This document shows positions 34,501 to 46,694 of a stretch of 64,000 nt of DNA, piece by piece. The notes under the pieces were generated by a model. That model worked only from the letters and a program-made list of their open reading frames with translations. It was not told the origin of the DNA and made no database searches. The position numbers were made by a program, and so were the translations under genes. Position 1 is the stretch's first letter; each line of letters begins with the position of its first letter. Source of the stretch: Phoebastria nigripes. Lineage: Eukaryota; Chordata; Aves; Procellariiformes; Diomedeidae. Location of the stretch: positions 1,154,727-1,218,726 of the forward strand of contig JAYKAV010001787.1 of NCBI GenBank assembly GCA_035582835.1. The letters are read 5' to 3'.

Positions 34501-37500
34501 TCATGGGCTAGATTTGGGTACATGTCTGAAAATATAAATTTCAGTGCAAGTGCGTTTGTTGTTCATCTCTGGGCAGACAGAAAGCCCTAAATCACTGCAG
34601 CACTTAATTCTCACTTATATGCTATTTTCAGAATTATAGGTAGCACTTTACAGGCTTTGTGGGAATCCTCCGAATAGAGATGAACTCATACATACCGGGT
34701 ATGCCTTGTTAATTATGAAATCAGACTTAAGTAAAATTCTCCTATCCTGTAAGTGGTACTAATTATTATTAAAGTAATGTTTGCTTTGAAAATGTATCTT
34801 AAAAGTAGGGTACGGTTTATCTCACCTGAAAGAGGCAGGTCATTAGACCTTAAGCACAGCTATGAATACAAGTTAAATGGTACGACTGTTAAGAACAAAG
34901 GAAGGCTCTTTTCACATCATTAGGATGAAAATGGGGATTGTGACTGGGGAAAAAACAGTCGTATGGCATAGTTTATAGTGTAATATTACTCCTATTTCCA
35001 GAAGAATAATCCTCTTGAAAGATGGCTCTTTACCAGGAGTATAGATACCCTGCAAATTATGATTCCCTTATTGTTGACAGAGATTTCCTTTCAATGCACT
35101 TTGTCAATTGAAGAGCAGAGGAGCACTCCAGGTAGACAGCCCACGTGTTATCTAAATACAGGGCGAGAGAGTTTCAGCTTCCTTCTGATGATTTTCTGTG
35201 CATTCAGGATAGTTCTTTGTTGTTTGAAATTTTTTTGGAAACAGGCATTTGCACAAAATAATCCAAAGTAGAAAAAACCAATTATGTGGCAATGTTAATC
35301 TCATCTAACATTCATATTAATGACCTATTTTTAGACAAAACATTATTATTGTACCTCTGCTAAAAAGTCTTCTTTTATGATTATGTGAATGGATCTTTCA
35401 AAACAAACTGAAACTGCCTGCATTTAGCACAATACAGTAATTTTGATTGCCTTTCTTTTGTTCCCCCTAAGAGCTATTTTTCATTTCTGCTTGAGACTAA
35501 GAAACTCTTTTTATTTTAATCTGATTTCTTTTTTTTCCTGACATAGAAACAATCAATAAGAAACCTGCCTCAATACCAGAAGAGAATGACCTTTGCATTC
35601 TCAGCTGATGATACTGCAGAAAGGTTTGACTCTGGTGTCAGGCTATTATTTCTCTGTATTTTCCAGCTACATGGAATTTTCCTAATGTATCTCTGTATAA
35701 AATTAAATGAGGTCATTTATTATAAATGAACACAGATGTCTATAGTTCTGCTTGAATGACAGCATTTTTCTTCCCCAAACATTATTTAGAGAGTCATTAG
35801 AGGTTTTACCAGGAACAACTTTAAATGGAAAGAATGACTTGACAACTTGTGAGTATAGGTGTAGAGCAGTATTGCTTCTGTGTTTTGGTGAGATGGTTGA
35901 AATAACTGCATTCTTATCTTAGCCCTTCTGAACCAAATAGGTCCATACACATATTTCCTATCCTCCTTTCACCTTTAATGGCGTATGTTGCTGAGTTTAA
36001 ATCTTTGCTTCACTCATTCCTGCCCTATATGTTCTTATGCACAGACTAGAAAAAAGCCAGAGCGAACAGTTTAGATTTCATACTTCATTCTTCTCCTATT
36101 CATGATGCAGGTAATTTGGGATAAGCTGGGAATACCTCATGAAGTATTTGTTCCCAAACTGGTCTGCTTCTAAAAATTTCTTCTTGCATTTTGCAATTGC
36201 CAAAAAATAATGGCCATTTTTCTGTTTGTATTCATATTTTATGGACCTTCACAGATTTACATCAAGTGATTATTTACTGCAGTTGTTATTTATATGCTGC
36301 CTGTACAGTTCCAGCACTACTTATCTGCAGAGCTTTCATAGAAAACATGAAAGGGAGAGCAAGTCCTCAGCTTGAGTGAAGTAGATGATGGTTTGATAAA
36401 TCAGGACCTAACACATCAATGTATTAGGAAATAATCCTGAGAGGGGAGACACTAGCTATAACACTGAGCTGCTCAGATTACATAAATATAGATTTATGTT
36501 GTTGACTCCAGTAAAAATGTTGATGAAACCCAGGCACACTAATTTTCTTTAGGCAGTGTTTGCCCCATAGCAGCTAACGTTACTTACACCAATGTAAGAG
36601 GTACCTTTACAGCTCACCCCCAGGCTTCTGCTGGGCAGCAGCTGAAACATTGATGTTGTTTAGCAGAATATCAGTCACTGTTCCCCAGCTTTGGGGGGCC
36701 GCAGAAATGCTTGGAATAACATGATAGCTAAGACCTTCTGCAGGCTTCCTGTGGCACTGCTGGATTTCACACATAGACTGTTTAACTATTTTCTTTCAAT
36801 TTATTTCTTAATCATTTTAATTATGCTTCATTACATCCCCAAAATTGCCAAATGCTAATGCTTTTTCATGGGGTCATTCATTTTAATAAGCTGAGCATTG
36901 CACATACTGCAGCAAAAGCTGAACACCAGCCTATTTTTCATTAATCATAAGTTTTAAGTTAAAAACTGCAAAGAAAATGTACATTCTTATCAGTTATGGC
37001 AAATGCTTGCAAGTAATTTAGTAACTATCTGCTCAGATCAATTGTATTTCTTTCTAGCTGTGATAGCAACACCACAGCACTATGAAGCTGAGAAAGTTCA
37101 GTTTCCTGAAAAAATGACCTCTCTCCTTATGGCAGGCAGACCACTGTGGCACTGCAGCTGTATTGCCATCCATACCAGAACCACAGGGGTTCAGGAAATC
37201 TTAAGGACAGTCAGTGGAAAAACTGCAGTGTTGACTTTAACTCATTATTTTGTGGGAAGCCACCAGCTCATTTTGAGTGTGGGAGAAAATTTTTGTGTCC
37301 TAAAAGTTATGGAGACCAACATCCTCTAATGTGAATTCTCTTGCTGACAAGATGAATTGGGGTCTTGTTTGTAAATTGGAGGTTCAACTATCAGAGAAGA
37401 TACTCAGCCAACNAAAGGCGGTAGAAAGCTTTGCTTATAGATTGCTTCTAGACAAGTCAGTGTCGTTAAAGCAGATGGTAGCTGGCTGTAAATTCTTTAT

Positions 37501-38106
37501 AATATTATTGTCTAATATAATAGCAAAGTGTGAGTAGATCAGGACATCATAGTTTTCTTTACTGGAGTTATCCATGTGTCTAGATGTAGAATTTGTATGC
37601 AGTCAATGGAAGACTTGATGTATGGAAAGTTTTGCGATGGAGGTTTGATTTCCCATTACTACCCTTTGGAAGTATTCCTCTTAGAAGACCGAGAGTTCAG
37701 TCAATCTAGAATGACAAAACTTCATTATTTTCCATGTATTTAAATTAAATATGGAGATAAATCAAAGTATATAATTAGACTACAGTGTCAAGCCACTTCT
37801 TGTGAGAACTTGCCGAAAATACTACTTGTGCATAAACCAAGTATATTTCTCTTCACAGAAGTAAGGTAATCAGCTGAGGGAAAAAAAAGAGTCTATAGCT
37901 GTAATTGGAAAAGTTCTGTGAAAGCAAAGCGTGGTATTCGTCTCATCTTTAGCGAAAACAATGTAATCTAAAAGTTAGGCAACTGGTTTAAGCTACTCGT
38001 TTTGGGTCTCCCAGTAATCTATGGAGATAAATGCCTCCAGGGTGCAGTTCACCCCATCCCACAGACAATATCCAAGACTGGTGTGATGAAACAGTCATTC
38101 AGCACA

Positions 38107-38122
38107 TGTCTGTCTGTCTGTG
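38107..38122. repeat. (TCTG)n microsatellite, about 4 units
   Basis: Short tetranucleotide run, TGTCTGTCTGTCTGTG. Confidence 0.75.
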
Positions 38123-40377
38123 TTGGTAAGGGGAAAGGAGACAGGATGAGCAGCTTGAACTAGACACATGGATTTTACATAAATAAAGTAAATCCTATAG
38201 TATGTATTAACATTTTTTAATTTATACATATATACATATATAAACATTTATATTTGTCCCTTTATTTTTCAATACTATATTAGGTGACTTTTTGTGTTTG
38301 TGTTATAAATTCTATAATAAAAAGGAAGAATACCTAATCCTATAGTAAAAAATCCTCAATAATATTAAGAACTGCTGGCTTTTGTACTCTTGAGAGTCTC
38401 TTTATGGGCTTGAATCTGGACTGCAAGTCTGGATCCTGATACGCTATCAAGGTTGAAGTCTGCATGTCTGACAGCCTGTCTTAGTTTTTGCCAATTCTCA
38501 TGGCTTTTAAGATCACTACAGTTCACTGTGATAAAGAAAGATTTAGAAGATCTATATTTGTTCCAAACCAAACTCTTAGATTTATTGACAATTTTTGCCA
38601 ATTTTACATATTTGTTTATGATTTGCTTTCCAGTTACTTTGTCAAATTGAAGTGTGTACAAAACATAAAGTGCATAGTAGAGGAAGCAGCTGTAAAAGCT
38701 TCAGAGCTGTGATGGAAAAAAAATAGGCTCTTGACAGTGCCTCCAGAGTCTGTGAGCCAAATGTATAAAGTACCAATAAAATCCCAGTATTAGGCTGATT
38801 GCTGAAACATTTTACAGGTATAAAAATAACAATTAAAACAAAAACCTCTCAGCTTGAGTCATCTGAAAGAGACACAAAACAAACCACTTTTCCATTTTGT
38901 GTATGTACATAGTAGACCCTAACTTCTGCTTGCAGATCTTTCTCTAGCTCTTACTGCTGAATATTGTTTACCAGAAAGAGAAATACTTGTGACAGCAATG
39001 CTCTAGGAATTGTCATACTGAAATGACTGGTTTCCACAGAATTACTTTCCAGCAAGGCTATGTTTGGTTAATGTGAAGAGTGGCAGCCCTTGTTTTATGT
39101 TCCATCATTCACCCTTCCTCTAAGTGAGCTAGATTCTAGTCTAGGAATCTTTCCAACTGTGAGAATGATACTGACGGATGAGCCTGAGCAGTTGTTGCAT
39201 TTTTGCCTGCATCATCTATGCCATATAGCATGTAGCATTAGACCATCTTTCTTTGGAAGCTGCTGCTTTACCTGACTGTTTGTTAATGGGCCTGTAGTAC
39301 ACGTGCAGTACAGCATCTCATAAGTCCAAAGGACTTCACTGAGATGTTGTTGCACTCTTTGTAATTTATCTTAAAAAAAAAATGGAAATATTTTCAGGTT
39401 GGCTGGAAAGTCTGCTCAGGAATATAGCAATGATCTCTTTTTCTAGTTTGGACCTCATCGTACATTTACACTGGACCAAACTCAACTAATTCTTATGTTT
39501 TGGTCATCTTATGTGATTGTACAGTGCCTAGCAATATTAGCTTTAAATTCTGAGTGACACTTTTAGATACGATTGCAGTGTACAACTAATATTCTTCCTC
39601 TGGAAAATGTCTAGGAATGTTTCTTAAAAACACATGCTACAAACACATCTATTATGGTTAAGTAAAGTAATATACATTACTTTGTATACTTGTACATGAA
39701 TTTACAATGTATGCATGTTGACTCATTAAAACAATGCAAACTTTTGCATAACAGGTGCAGATTCCACCCACTTTAAATGTATCAAGTGTATAGTTCAGAT
39801 CTTATCCTTCGCTCCATATGCACTGAAAGAAAGCAGAAGTCTGAAAGCAGGACATCTAGAAGGCAATTTATAGCAACCACTCTAAAACAATACTAATGAA
39901 TTGGCTTTCAGATGATATAAAGTGTATTCCTTGACTTTCAGTTATTTCTGTATTCATGGTGTATAAAATTGTATAATTAAAATGTTTTATTTATTGCTGT
40001 AGAAAATTGCAGTAATACTGTTATATGAACTAAATTAATGTATTTTAATTTAAAAAAAAATGAATTTTATGTCAATGTAGCGCTTGTGAAGTGCATCAGA
40101 CAGCCAGCCCCAGAAGCTGTGCAAAGAGAAGCTGCGGGCTGCGAACTTTCACAGGGGCCACCAGTCTTTCATTGGGCACTCTCACCATGACAGAGCAAGG
40201 GCCAGGGTTCATGGTGCCATTTTGTGACAGGGAAAGCTCTCCATTATGGACATAATGGAATGAGGTGACAATGATGTCACAAGATCTGCCAATCACCTCT
40301 CAGATTATCATCACATTTAGTCACTNTTGATGAAGATCTCATTTGAAAAAGCAACCGCAGTCTTGGAATTAAGGAGG

Positions 40378-40470
40378 TATTATAGCCCAATGGACAAGAT
40401 CNAGGATTTGGACTTGGAAACACAGCATACTGATCCCAGATGTGCTCTGTAATCACTACATCACCAATGC
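40378..40470 (+). mobile_element. Possible tRNA-derived SINE relic (weak)
   Basis: TAGCCCAATGGA near 40382 resembles an A box, and the following ACAAGATC..GGATTTGGACTTGG block, then ACTGATCCC, recalls the tRNA-like head of MIR-type SINEs (usual order: TGG.TAAGAGC, GGACTTGG, GATCC/ATCC). Two Ns and high divergence leave this uncertain. Confidence 0.25.
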
Positions 40471-41025
40471 TGAGGATTTGGGGGGAATTTAGGAGATCCA
40501 CAGGCTTTATTCAGGCCATTTGCTCAGAGATCATTTTCACTGTGAACAAATGTCAAACTGAGTTGTGTTTATGAATTGTTCATTTCTGATTCAATTCGTT
40601 TCTCAGCATAATGACATTAGGAAGTCAGTTCATGCTGATGTTCAGCTTCTGTTTTTCAGTGTAAGTCTCAAGTAAAGTGTACAAACAACCTTGTGCTGGC
40701 CTGAGTTGGTTATTTAAGAAATTTTGTATCTGGATGTCATACTGCCAGATCTGCTTCTGAAGGAGGTTATTGAACATCTTTATCTGGGAAATTAAAGAAT
40801 AAATGACAGACAATTATCAAATAATGATTAGTGAGTAAAAACAATGCATTTCTAAAAAGGAATAACCCCATGGGGCTGAAATTCATGAAACACCTGAAGT
40901 TTAAAAATATATTTATTGGTAAACTAGAGATTCCAAAATGTTTAAGGCTAATTTAGGAATAAAACTCTAAATACCACTGTTGAAACTACTGTTTGAGGCC
41001 TATTCATGAATATTATGCTGCTTCT

Positions 41026-41054
41026 GCATATTCATGCAAACTCTTCATTTGCAT
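41026..41054 (+). promoter_or_regulatory. Cluster of octamer/POU-like motifs
   Basis: ATTTGCAT, the perfect octamer, is at 41047-41054. ATGCAAAC (one mismatch to ATGCAAAT) is at 41034-41041 and TGCATATTCATGC spans 41026-41038. Several POU-type half sites within 30 bases suggest a possible enhancer element, but A+T-rich DNA produces such words often. Confidence 0.25.
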
Positions 41055-43185
41055 GTAATAGGTAACTAATAAAAAGAATATGCTCGCAGTACTAAAGAAT
41101 GAAGTTACTATGTTCATTTTCAGAATATATATATCTCTTATTGCTTATTTTGGATGCTTTTTATTGGTATGTATATGACATTCAAAGAAATGTACCATAA
41201 TCATTGATTTTAATTTGGTAAAGTTGCAGAAACTAGTTTTGGTGTCAGGTTTCTATTAACACTGTGTTTCTAATAATATTTGCATTAATGAATTAATTGA
41301 AATATTAAGTTGCTGACACATTTCATATTTCAAATATTTTATAAATCAGACTTTATTAACATACTGATTAATANAAGCAATACTTGTAGATTATTTACAA
41401 ATCAGTGTAAAACTTTAATTTTCATTAACTTTCCACAAGATGTAGAAAATAGGTTATAATTTTATGAGATACTGCAAATTCTCTTTATATTATCAACTGG
41501 TATTTTATTTTAGAGATGATTACTTACTGTTCAGTGGGCTCCTTCCTATAGTTTATAGGAGCTTTATTTTGTTGCTGTATTTGTACCTGAATTGTACTCA
41601 GATTACTACCCTATTTAATAATTAAGTATACAAGTAATGACAAACATGGAAATATAATGCCATATAAAGGTAATTGGTTACATATGCCATCATTTCAGTC
41701 TAGTACCCACACATGTTTGCACTGGCACACTCCTCCCAGTCAAAGGATATCTCCTAAAGTTTTGTTCTGTCCCCTGACAGNGGAGCCTAGACATCCCTAC
41801 TTTTGATGACATGCCAGAGCTCAGGTAAAGAACATCTGCATATTTCTCATCGATTTCTGATCATTTTCTGTCTCTTCCAATGCCTTTTATTTCTGAACAG
41901 CTGATAATTAGGCAGATAGCTCTGTCCGGTTATAGTATGTGTGTCACCGTGATACAGGAAACCATGAAGATGGTCTCCAGAATGTAAACTGCTGCAGTGT
42001 TGTCTTTCTTATTTTGTGAGAAAGTTAAAAGCATCCCCAAGTCCTTTTGGGTCAGAAAAAATATTTTTCTGTTATGATAGTCCTGCTGATTTCAATGGGC
42101 AGCTTGGTTGCAGATGATTGGCAAAATCTGATGCTTAATAAGATTAGAGTTCAAAGACTAATTAGGCTCAATTGCAAATACTTTCATGGCTGATCATCAC
42201 CAGTTGAGGCATGTCTGGCTGGCAAACATTTCCAGAGTGACTAGATTTACTTATCCCAAGTGTCATTCGACAGAAACAAAAATGCAGTTTTGTCCACCTA
42301 AAAAGGCAGAAGTTTTATTGATTATTTGGGCAACTGAGATGCATGTCGCTATCCCCAAAAATTAACTATAATGTTTCTAACTACTATGGCTAAAAGAAAG
42401 ATGAGAATAATAAATATTAAATAACCCATAAAAGATGGGTTTTACAATGTAGCTTTTGGAATTATAATTAATTACTGAGTCAAAAAGCTCAATTTTGTTA
42501 GCTAGCATCTGATTATAGACACTTTAAAAGTACATGATCAACTCAATTCATCCTTCAGTTTTTAACTTGTCCTTACTGAAGTCAAAAAAGGCATTGCTTG
42601 AATAAATACCTGGGGTGAAAGCAGAGGATCAGTTTATATAGACAAATACAGAGAGCAGCCTCTTGGACAGCCTCCGAACAGCATCCTGACTGACCAAGCA
42701 TACCTCAGTGAGAAAACACAACACTTATCCCATTTTCATGTGCAGACATTCACCCATACCCATTCAGGTTATTATCCATGTGTAGCTTAGCATGAGGAAG
42801 AGGAATGAAGCAATGTTTGTAACGAAGAAGTGAGCCAGACCTGGCTGGGGTCCAAGGAAATCTTGTCCCTGTTAGTCCTTCATTTCGTGGCATTTTCCTC
42901 CTGAGAGGGGTGGAGGCTATACTTGCTTAGTTCATCTCAAAGTTATAATCGTCACCTGCTTGAGTGCAGACAGATACTGCATTCTGCAAAGCAAATGCTA
43001 AACCAGAGGTAAGCCTGACAGAAACCAGGGACACTGCATTGACACAGTACATCTCTGCCCCTAAGACAAATGCTGTTGGTATGNTCCTCCTGGTTGTGAT
43101 GCAAAATGCTTTTTTTTGGCCATAAGTATGCTTCACAGTGAAATGGAGCAAGGCTGAGTGGAGTGTAGGACCCATCTGAAACTAT

Positions 43186-43234
43186 GAGCTGCTGCCCCTA
43201 TGGATGCAGCAAAGCTCTGACAGGGCAGCAGCTC
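43186..43234. repeat. 12-bp perfect inverted repeat (hairpin-capable)
   Basis: GAGCTGCTGCCC at 43186-43197 and GGGCAGCAGCTC at 43223-43234 are exact reverse complements around a 25-base loop. The stem is G+C-rich in an A+T-rich region. Confidence 0.85.
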
Positions 43235-44875
43235 CCAGCTTTTGATTAATTTTTGGGCTCTGAGGAAGACGCTGCCTTGTGCTATGGCTAATTATTGACA
43301 AGCAGCTGATAAATGGTTATTTGTATCCATGCAAAGTAGAAAAAGCTGAGTACTACTATCAAAGTGGACAGTGCATCCAGAATGGGGCATATTTCCTTTA
43401 AGAAAAAAAAAGAATAACTTACTATTCAGAGGAAAAAGGAGCTGTGTAGCAATACCAAATCAGCACCTTACCTCAGGCTTGTGGCTGCTTAATGCATTTG
43501 CTCCTCGGTATTGCCTTTGACGTGATCGGTTTCCCCAGTCCAACCTACTGGGAATGGTACAGTGAAACCTTTTTCACGGGTGGCCTCTATGAATTACCCT
43601 GAAGGCAGCATCTCATCTGGAATAAAGTTGAGACTGGGATGTAGTTTTTAATGAATTTAGAACGGGTTAGATTAAGAGCCCTGAAGTTAGAGTATGCAGT
43701 TTATCCTCAGAGCAGGTAAAGTAGGGACAGCATGTATGTCTTTTCTGTAAAATTTAGTTCAGCAGCAATAAAGCAGGTTCTGTTAAATAGCTAATAAATA
43801 TTTCTGAAGGCCACTTTTGGGGGCTTAGTGTAAAATATAGTGTTAAAATAGAAGGTTATAGCTAAGGAAGAAAGGAAAATAAAATTCCATGCTGAAATTC
43901 TGCACAATGAAATACTTTGGGTAGTGGTGTACACTTGCTCATGGATAAAGAAAGAGACAAATTCATATATGCTTGCAGACTCCTTTGACGAAAGATAGAA
44001 AGATCGCAGCTGCTTATCCAAACCACTTGCAACGAGCCTTGGGCACAAAATNTAGGAACTTCAGATCCCAAATAATTTGTTTCCATTATGCCACCCAAGT
44101 ATGAATTTCCTTCACCTTCTGTACTGAATAACATCAATTTATAACTTCCTATAAGCTAGCTGTTGGGTGAAGACCTGATCATAACTACCAGTTTGGATCT
44201 TACTCTATCCAGCAGAGGGCACTGATATGCACATACAGCATTAAATGTATATTAAAGGTTTTTTGACAAATGCTTCTTCAAAAACATTGATTAGAAGTCT
44301 AATTGCATTATTACTCTTAATACAATAAGGCATGTTAGGTATTATAAAAGTTATTAGTTTTTGGCTTTTGTGTCACTTGGATTATTACTTTCTCTTGCTG
44401 GTTAATGATTTAAGTGAATATATTGAAAAAATTTGTATTAGTGCAGTAGTGCTATTTTGTCTCTTTTGCCACCTAAAATGCATACACTAAGTTTTTTCAT
44501 CAACACAATTTTGCAAGAGAATCCTTTAAGCACAAATAACTTTAACCAAATAGAGTGTCTTGCTGAAATCAATACTGAAGCACTGATTATGGCAAGTGGT
44601 ATCCTGTATGTTGTTTTGTGCTGGTTTTGGCTGGGATAGAATTAATTCTCTTCATAGAAACTAGTATGGGGCTATGTTTTGGATTTGTGCTGAAAACAGT
44701 GTTGATAACACAGGGATGTTTCAGTTACTGCTGAGCAGTGCTTGCACAGAGCCAAGGCCTTTTCTGCTTCTCACCCCACCTCACCAGCGAGCAGGCTGGG
44801 GGTGCACAAGAAGTTGGGAGGGGACAGAGCTGGGACAGCTGACCCCAACTGACCAAAGGGATATTCCATACCATA

Positions 44876-44898
44876 TGACGTCATGCTCAGCATATAAA
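44876..44898 (+). promoter_or_regulatory. LTR B core promoter: perfect CRE followed by TATA box
   Basis: TGACGTCA (44876-44883), the full palindromic cAMP-response element bound by CREB/ATF proteins, lies 8 bases before ATATAAA (44892-44898). This is close proximal-promoter spacing and could give cAMP- or stress-responsive transcription if the LTR is active; activity is inference. Confidence 0.6.
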
Positions 44899-45078
44899 GC
44901 TGGGGGAAGAAGAAGGAAGGGGGGACATTCGGAGTGATGGCGTTTGTCTTCCCAAGTAACCGTTACGTGTGATGGAGCCCTGCTTTCCTGGAGATGGCTG
45001 AACACCTGCCTGCCGATGGGAAGTAGTGAATGAATTCCTTGTTTTGCTTTGCTTGCGTGCGCAGCTTTTGCTTTACTT

Positions 45079-45084
45079 ATTAAA
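45079..45084 (+). terminator. LTR B polyadenylation signal ATTAAA
   Basis: Variant polyadenylation signal at the same place as in LTR A (20582-20587), followed by a T-rich stretch. Confidence 0.6.
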
Positions 45085-45215
45085 CTGTCTTTATCTCAAC
45101 CCACGAGTTTTCTCATTTTTACTCTTCTGATTCTCTCCCCCATCCCACCAGGGGGGAGTGAGCTAGTGGCTGTGTGGTGCTTAGTTGCTGGCTGGGGTTA
45201 AACCACGACATGTTT

Positions 45216-46694
45216 CCAGATAAACATATACTATGCTAGTAGGAACTTTCTGCAGTTCCCATGCTGTGGAAATCCATGGCAGGGAAGTTAAAATAAACAG
45301 CTGAGCATGATCACTGTGAACAAACTGAGTTTATTTCTGACTCTATAAAAGTATGTGAATACGTNGAGAGCATCACTTTCTCCACCCAAATATACTGAAT
45401 ATACAAATTACCAGGGATAAAATGGAATTAAACAAGACCTACAAATCTCATGAAACACCTCACGCCTAGTTCAAAAGATAACATAAAGATGCAACGTTTT
45501 AACTGTTTCTAGTCTGCATGTGTTAAGACTGGCTTGAGCAAGTATAGCAGGTTAGCTTTCGTTTTAGAAGGCTGAGAGTAACTGGCCTTTAATAACCTTC
45601 CTGTTATGAGGAGTTGAATGCAGTTTCTGAGTTAACCAATCACACTGTAATTAGCAACAGGTATGCAAACTCACACGTAGAGAAACTGGAACACAAGTTT
45701 CATTAATCAATTCATTAACTTATTTTTCATGAAAAGAAGGAAAAGAAAATGCCTAGTGTTATGAATAGAAATAAAGATAGAATCAAGACTNTAACTCAAT
45801 AATAAAAGGCTGCAAATCACTGGACTCAGTTTTGTTTTCATCAAAGTCAATGGCAGCATGCGATGAAGGTAGGAGTGTGCCATAAGAAAGTAGGAATTTT
45901 CTCTGCTGAGGCTGAATTGAAGTTAGCTCAATCAGTATTTGAATGAATAGGGAATTACAGTTTTCACAGGCACTTCATGTTTCCTGATCATTAAATGTCC
46001 TCACAAGGAATTATATGGGCAGAATATAGCAAGAGCTGTAATGATCAGTGTTTTCTCTCATTGCTATTAATTTCATTACCTGCCTTGCTAAACAACTGTT
46101 CCTAAAAGCTGTGTTGGCTATTATAGCAAACGGTCTCAAGCAACCGCAGAATGGCCGGCTAGGCTAATAGATATTTAGTTCTGCTGTTCTCTGCAATTCC
46201 AGAAACACTTGGTACAGAGCACAGCTGTTCTCAGAACTGAAACCTCCTTTCCATATGGTCCTCCAGCCCTGCTTTTGTTGCCTTTCATATTTTCTTCATA
46301 TTTTAAATTGAAACATCGTCCACAGAAACCTGAATCATTCTAGCCTGACTCTTAGCTAAGCTCCTAAAAATCTTCTTGGTAGCTCATTACATTCTCTGCT
46401 CTTGTTAATGTAAGTTAAGGACAATTGACTTGACAACTGACTTAATATGCATCAAGTCTCTGTATGCAGAGAAAGCTTTTGACACAGTGGTGTGGAAATC
46501 ATTTGCTGATCTAAAGATGTTCTTGTTGTCTTTTCTGTTCTATGTTCTTTGCTGGGAGAACAATGGTTGTTTGGTATTTATCCCAACCTGAGTAATAATT
46601 TTAAGTATTCAAGGTCGCTGTCCCTTATAGATAATTCAAGATTACTTACGATTTTGTATTATTATAAAAGATGGATTTATCATCCTTCTCTTCC
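45216..46694. other. Gene-free unique sequence, possible LINE trace at its end
   Basis: No gene was seen. Near 46460-46500 the frame reads YAEKAFDTVVWK, which resembles the reverse transcriptase motif found in many LINEs (x-KAFDTV); see the findings. Otherwise this is ordinary A+T-rich sequence. Confidence 0.55.

Larger units (their letters stand above)
31787..44611. other. Gene-free unique sequence
   Basis: No exon could be supported. Noted within: a (TCTG)n run (38107-38122), TATACA-rich sequence (about 38220-38260), a SINE-like patch (40378-40470), a POU/octamer-like cluster (41026-41054) and a 12-bp inverted repeat (43186-43234). A 108-codon open frame at 37003-37329 overlaps another of 62 codons in a second frame; neither resembles a known family. 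An acceptor-like T-rich tract ending in ACATAG at about 35545 precedes about 60 open codons but has no good donor. Confidence 0.65.
44617..45210 (+). mobile_element. Solo LTR of an avian ERVL-like endogenous retrovirus, copy B (594 bp)
   Basis: Same family, orientation and length as copy A at 20120-20713. Begins TGTGCTGGTTT, ends AAACCACGACA and has its own 5-bp duplication, so the two are independent insertions and not the two LTRs of one provirus. It carries a perfect CRE (44876-44883), a TATA-type ATATAAA (44892-44898) and ATTAAA (45079-45084). It has no Ns, whereas copy A has three. Differences from copy A are substitutions only, many of them transitions at CpG sites. The open frame at 44674-44937 parallels the one in copy A and is incidental. 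Confidence 0.93.
44612..45215. repeat. Target-site duplication pair flanking solo LTR B (TGTTT)
   Basis: TGTTT at 44612-44616 and at 45211-45215 immediately outside the LTR ends, again a 5-bp duplication. Confidence 0.85.

Noticed and set aside
34630..34690. AGCACTTTACAGGCTTTGTGGGAATCC as a MIR 3' fragment
   Set aside because: Only about 40 bases resemble MIR and the expected downstream blocks are absent. Too short to support.
20120..45210. Possibility that LTRs A and B are the two ends of one provirus
   Set aside because: Each has its own 5-bp target duplication, the interval is 24 kb, and no gag/pol/env-like sequence was seen between them.
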